5,544 bases of DNA from an uncultured Treponema sp. (GTDB taxonomy: Bacteria > Spirochaetota > Spirochaetia > Treponematales > Treponemataceae): assembly GCA_937892225.1 (NCBI GenBank), contig CALAUH010000218.1:1-5544 (forward strand), given 5' to 3'. Positions 3,723 through 5,544 of this stretch are shown here, one piece after another. The position numbers were made by a program, and so were the translations under genes. Below the pieces are notes generated by a model. That model made no database searches, had not been told where the DNA came from, and worked only from the letters and a program-made list of their open reading frames with translations. Numbering within the stretch: the stretch's first letter is position 1; each line of letters opens with the position of its first letter.

Positions 3723-4415
3723 ATGACAGAACTAATTAAAATCAATGAAACAGAAGGAAAGAAAACTGTTTCAGCAAGGGAACTTCATCAGAAGTTGGAA
3801 GCTACAGAACGATTTAATTCATGGATGGATCGTATGTTAAAATATGGTTTTGAATTAAATACAGATTATACCACCGTAAAAGTTTTAACGGAGGTTCAGA
3901 ATAATGGTGGTATTCAGAAAAGGGAACTTGATGAATATTACATTTCAATCGACATGGCAAAAGAAATCTGTATGATTCAGCGATCAGAAATTGGAAAGAA
4001 GTTCAGACAGTATTTCATTGAATGCGAGAAAGCATTGAATAATGTTGTTGCGATTTCTACAAAGACTGATAGGGAATTGAATATTGAAGAAGCTCATATT
4101 CTTGAGAATCTGATCCCTATGTGTCCGGTAGAAACTTATAAACAGGTTCTTGCTGCTCATATTTCTTACAAGGTTACTGGAGAATTCCTGCTTCCATTAC
4201 CTAAAGCAGAAAAGAAAATATATACGGCAACTCAGATAGCAGAAATGTTCGGAGTTACAAAAAATAAAGTTGGTATGATTGCCAATAAAAACAATCTTAA
4301 GACAACTGAATATGGTGAAGTAATCTGGGATAGAGCCAAAAACGGAAAACAGGTTGAAAACTTTGTTTATTATGAAAATGGAGTGGAAAAGATTAAGGAG
4401 TTATTGAATGCTTAA
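3723..4415 (+). CDS. Phage antirepressor, AntA/AntB family
   Basis: A 230-residue protein. The AntA/AntB domain spans about residues 15-105: VSARELHQKLEATERFNSWM (16-35), a segment YGFELNTDYT, then YYISIDMAKEICMIQRSEIG and KKFRQYFIECEKAL. Family members (P1 Ant1/Ant2, AntB) bind and inactivate phage repressors, which leads to induction. A linker and helices follow, then residues 167-190 (YTATQIAEMFGVTKNKVGMI) look like a helix-turn-helix leading into EYGEVIWDRAKNGKQ and VENFVYYENGVEKIKEL, the type of C-terminal domain often joined to phage antirepressors. The gene is first behind the rightward promoter and the C4-like RNA. Its natural partner is the divergent 102-residue repressor. It overlaps the next gene by 8 nt. 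The family call is firm; the target is inferred. Confidence 0.93.
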   Translation: MTELIKINETEGKKTVSARELHQKLEATERFNSWMDRMLKYGFELNTDYTTVKVLTEVQNNGGIQKRELDEYYISIDMAKEICMIQRSEIGKKFRQYFIECEKALNNVVAISTKTDRELNIEEAHILENLIPMCPVETYKQVLAAHISYKVTGEFLLPLPKAEKKIYTATQIAEMFGVTKNKVGMIANKNNLKTTEYGEVIWDRAKNGKQVENFVYYENGVEKIKELLNA

Positions 4416-4593
4416 AAATAAAAAAGCCATTTCGGAAGCGGAAACTTCTTCAATGGCAAATGAATCTATTGGTCGGGATTCAATGACATTATCGGACAAA
4501 ATAAGGACTTTGTACAGATATTTAAGGCTGAATAACTATGGAAAGTTCTATGTAAAGACAGCCGTTGATGCTGCATACAGATTCAACTGTTAG
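4408..4593 (+). CDS. Uncharacterised 61-residue protein coupled to the antirepressor
   Basis: It starts within the last codons of the antirepressor (ATGCTTAA overlap), with a strong AAGGAG 7 nt before the ATG, so it is co-translated with it. The N-terminal half is Ser/Glu-rich and probably disordered (ISEAETSSMANESIGRDS). The C-terminal half is a basic, Tyr-rich helical segment (LSDKIRTLYRYLRLNNYGKF then YVKTAVDAAYRFNC). It has no membrane segment and I recognise no family. By context it may assist or modulate the antirepressor. The stop codon lies inside a perfect hairpin. Confidence 0.75.
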   Translation: MLKNKKAISEAETSSMANESIGRDSMTLSDKIRTLYRYLRLNNYGKFYVKTAVDAAYRFNC

Positions 4594-4624
4594 TTGAATG
4601 AATAGCCGGAGAAATCCGGTTATT
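4581..4624 (+). other. Two consecutive RNA hairpins between small genes
   Basis: Hairpin one is ATTCAACT (4581-4588) with AGTTGAAT (4592-4599), 8 perfect pairs around GTT, and spans the TAG stop of the 61-residue gene. Hairpin two pairs 4601-4610 with 4615-4624 (10 bp, one G-U) around GAAA, a GNRA-type tetraloop with core CCGGA/TCCGG. No true U-run follows, so strong termination is not expected; RNA processing, stability or partial attenuation are possible. Confidence 0.5.
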
Positions 4625-4648
4625 ATTATCTTTATGGAGGAACAAGAA

Positions 4649-4948
4649 ATGACAGATAGTGAGAAGTTTACACTTAGCGAGAAGTTTATACTTATTCAGA
4701 AAACAAAAGAAGATATTAGGAAACTTGGATTTGATATTGAAATAAATCATGGATATGAAATTAAAATTGATTCACATAATTTAACTGCAATTTGGTTGTG
4801 TAATGGATTATTTGAAGTAGTAAATCATAAAGCATCAGGTGTTTCTATGAATCAGATACAATGGGAAGATTATGCAGCCGAAGTAGATAACCTTAACAGA
4901 GCTATATTCTGGGTAAACACTCAGATTAAGTCCATTGTTTTTGAGTGA
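4649..4948 (+). CDS. Uncharacterised 99-residue protein
   Basis: The start is set at ATG 4649 because GGAGGAA ends 6 nt before it; earlier in-frame ATGs at 4598 and 4634 have no binding site, and the first lies in a hairpin region. The protein begins with two copies of SEK-F-T/I-L (residues 4-15), a recent duplication. A charged helix follows (IQKTKEDIRKLGFD), then a beta-rich middle (EIKIDSHNLTAIWLCNGLFEVVNHKAS). It closes with a helix around DNLNRAIFWVNTQIKSI. No signal peptide, no recognised family. It follows the antirepressor operon and probably shares its transcript, though two hairpins intervene. Confidence 0.8.
   Translation: MTDSEKFTLSEKFILIQKTKEDIRKLGFDIEINHGYEIKIDSHNLTAIWLCNGLFEVVNHKASGVSMNQIQWEDYAAEVDNLNRAIFWVNTQIKSIVFE
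4658..4693 (+). repeat. In-frame 18-bp tandem duplication
   Basis: Two adjacent 18-bp units (4658-4675 and 4676-4693) differ at only two positions (T/C and C/T). They encode SEKFTL and SEKFIL at the N-terminus of the 99-residue protein. The near identity suggests a recent slippage event. Confidence 0.8.
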
Positions 4949-4977
4949 TTTAATATTTTTCATTCTTGTGATATGAT
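4949..4977 (+). promoter_or_regulatory. Possible promoter of the exported-protein gene
   Basis: TGA plus TATGAT (4969-4977) forms an extended -10 element. The -35 region at 17 nt (TTTAAT, 4949-4954) is weak. It lies just before the ribosome-binding site at 4987-4992 and would let the gene be expressed in the lysogen apart from the antirepressor operon. Confidence 0.35.
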
Positions 4978-4998
4978 GACTTAAATAGGAGAAATAAG

Positions 4999-5415
4999 AT
5001 GAAGAAATTTTTTTTAATTCTAGTTTGTTTGTTGTCATTTAGTTTCTGTTTTGCTGAAAAGAAAGAGTATTACTCAAGGAACATGTCAAGAAAGGGAGAA
5101 ATTGAGCTTGCAAAGGAAGATGATGTTAATATTGTTTCCTTTGTTAATATGGCTATAATATCAGATCCTGATGCGGATATGGTAATTTCTAGTGTCTTGA
5201 TTAAGTTTGAGACTTATGATCAGGCAGAATCTTTCTACAATGAAGCCATAAGACTGAGATATGACTATGAAGATTTTGCAAGTATCAATAAGAATATCAA
5301 TAACTCACCGGCAGTTCGTAATGTTAAGGCAGATAAATTTCACGAGAAGAGAACTTTCTATATCGTTAAAACTGTTAATTATGGCGATGGTTCTGAAATA
5401 AATATGTATTGGTAG
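4999..5415 (+). CDS. Small exported protein with signal peptide
   Basis: A 138-residue protein with a clear Sec signal peptide: KK at 2-3, a hydrophobic Phe/Leu-rich core from 4 to 17, and likely signal peptidase I cleavage after CFA (residue 19). The Cys at 17 has Phe before it, so a lipoprotein is unlikely. The mature part is about 119 residues, with VNIVSFVNMAIISDPDADMV (44-63), a helix TYDQAESFYNEAIRLRYDY (72-90) and a strand-rich end (KRTFYIVKTVNYGDGSEINMYW). No family is recognised. AGGAGA is 6 nt before the ATG, and the gene is bracketed by a possible own promoter and a strong terminator. A phage cargo gene altering the host surface or periplasm is one reading; a host gene beyond the prophage edge is another. 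Confidence 0.85.
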   Translation: MKKFFLILVCLLSFSFCFAEKKEYYSRNMSRKGEIELAKEDDVNIVSFVNMAIISDPDADMVISSVLIKFETYDQAESFYNEAIRLRYDYEDFASINKNINNSPAVRNVKADKFHEKRTFYIVKTVNYGDGSEINMYW

Positions 5416-5425
5416 TTTATTCTGC

Positions 5426-5454
5426 TTTTCAAAACAAGCAATCTGGTGTATTAT
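5426..5454 (+). promoter_or_regulatory. Possible promoter in front of terminator and next gene
   Basis: TTTTCA (5426-5431), 17 nt, TATTAT (5449-5454). Transcription would start near 5461 and meet the terminator at 5478 before reaching the gene at 5538, an arrangement that could act as an attenuator. The -35 match is only moderate. Confidence 0.3.
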
Positions 5455-5477
5455 CGATACAAAGATATGCACTTAAC

Positions 5478-5521
5478 AGGGCAGTCAATTTCCTTTACTG
5501 GATTTTGGCTGCCCTTTTTTT
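5478..5521 (+). terminator. Intrinsic terminator after the exported-protein gene
   Basis: AGGGCAG (5478-5484) pairs with CTGCCCT (5509-5515), continues by T-G, C-G and two A-T pairs, and has an inner TCC/GGA stem. It runs into seven T (5515-5521). This is the GC-richest hairpin of the window and the clearest terminator. Confidence 0.85.
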
Positions 5522-5537
5522 GTTTTAGGAGAGAAAT

Positions 5538-5544
5538 ATGCAGT
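5538..5544 (+). CDS. Start of a further gene, cut by the window end
   Basis: AGGAGAG at 5527-5533 followed 4 nt later by ATG (5538) and a Gln codon looks like a proper translation start. Only two full codons are visible, so nothing can be said of the product. Confidence 0.5.

Noticed and set aside
4598..4648. Earlier starts at 4598 and 4634 for the 99-residue gene
   Set aside because: Neither has a binding site; the GGAGGAA before 4649 decides the start, and that site would lie inside the longer frame.
4835..5038. Leftward open frame across 4835-5038
   Set aside because: It spans the junction of two supported rightward genes and has no binding site.
4999..5055. Lipoprotein reading of the exported protein (Cys 17)
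   Set aside because: The residue before Cys is Phe, which does not fit a lipobox; cleavage after CFA is better.
1..5544. CRISPR array, tRNA, rRNA, insertion sequence or transposase
   Set aside because: No regularly spaced repeats, no cloverleaf with T-loop consensus, and no transposase motifs or terminal repeats were seen.

Overview
This is low-GC DNA (about one third G+C by eye), and it reads as part of a temperate phage or prophage. It carries a Mu-type terminase end, an immunity region with divergent promoters, an AntA/AntB antirepressor and many small uncharacterised genes with phage-like packing. The host cannot be named with certainty. The Phe-rich signal peptide at 4999 and the general codon style would suit a gut or oral Treponema, but a low-GC Firmicute is not excluded; this is inference only.

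Layout: (1) 1-486 (+) is the C-terminal part of a gp28-like terminase large subunit. It ends at a perfect 26-bp palindrome (547-572) that can terminate transcription from both sides. (2) 574-3421 (-) is a leftward run of nine genes: a Cro/C1-type repressor (3113-3421), a second small XRE protein (2779-2985), then seven small proteins with gaps of at most 13 nt or overlaps. One of these is a 59-residue gene at 2058-2237, easy to miss because of its size. The last two genes carry short motifs that resemble parts of tail-fibre and baseplate proteins. (3) 3422-3722 is the switch. It holds a strong rightward promoter (TTGACA, 17 nt, TATAAA), a weak leftward extended -10 promoter for the repressor, three inverted-repeat operator candidates, and a 5' leader folding into a three-way-junction RNA ending in nine T. 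I read this RNA as a C4-type antisense RNA. Its arm and loop can pair with the ribosome-binding site of the next gene and with a second site 3' of the RNA. (4) 3723-4948 (+) is the AntA/AntB antirepressor followed by two small unknown genes. (5) 4999-5415 (+) is a small exported protein with its own possible promoter, then an intrinsic terminator (5478-5521) and the first codons of another gene (5538).

Proposed working: the 102-residue repressor has no self-cleaving peptidase domain, so an antirepressor is a sensible route to induction. In the lysogen the repressor would hold the rightward promoter off, and the C4-like RNA would block leaked antirepressor message. When repression fails, antirepressor outruns the RNA and inactivates the repressor. 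The leftward genes would be expressed with the repressor in the lysogen, which makes them candidates for lysogenic conversion, superinfection immunity or phage defence. That last role is not shown by the sequence.
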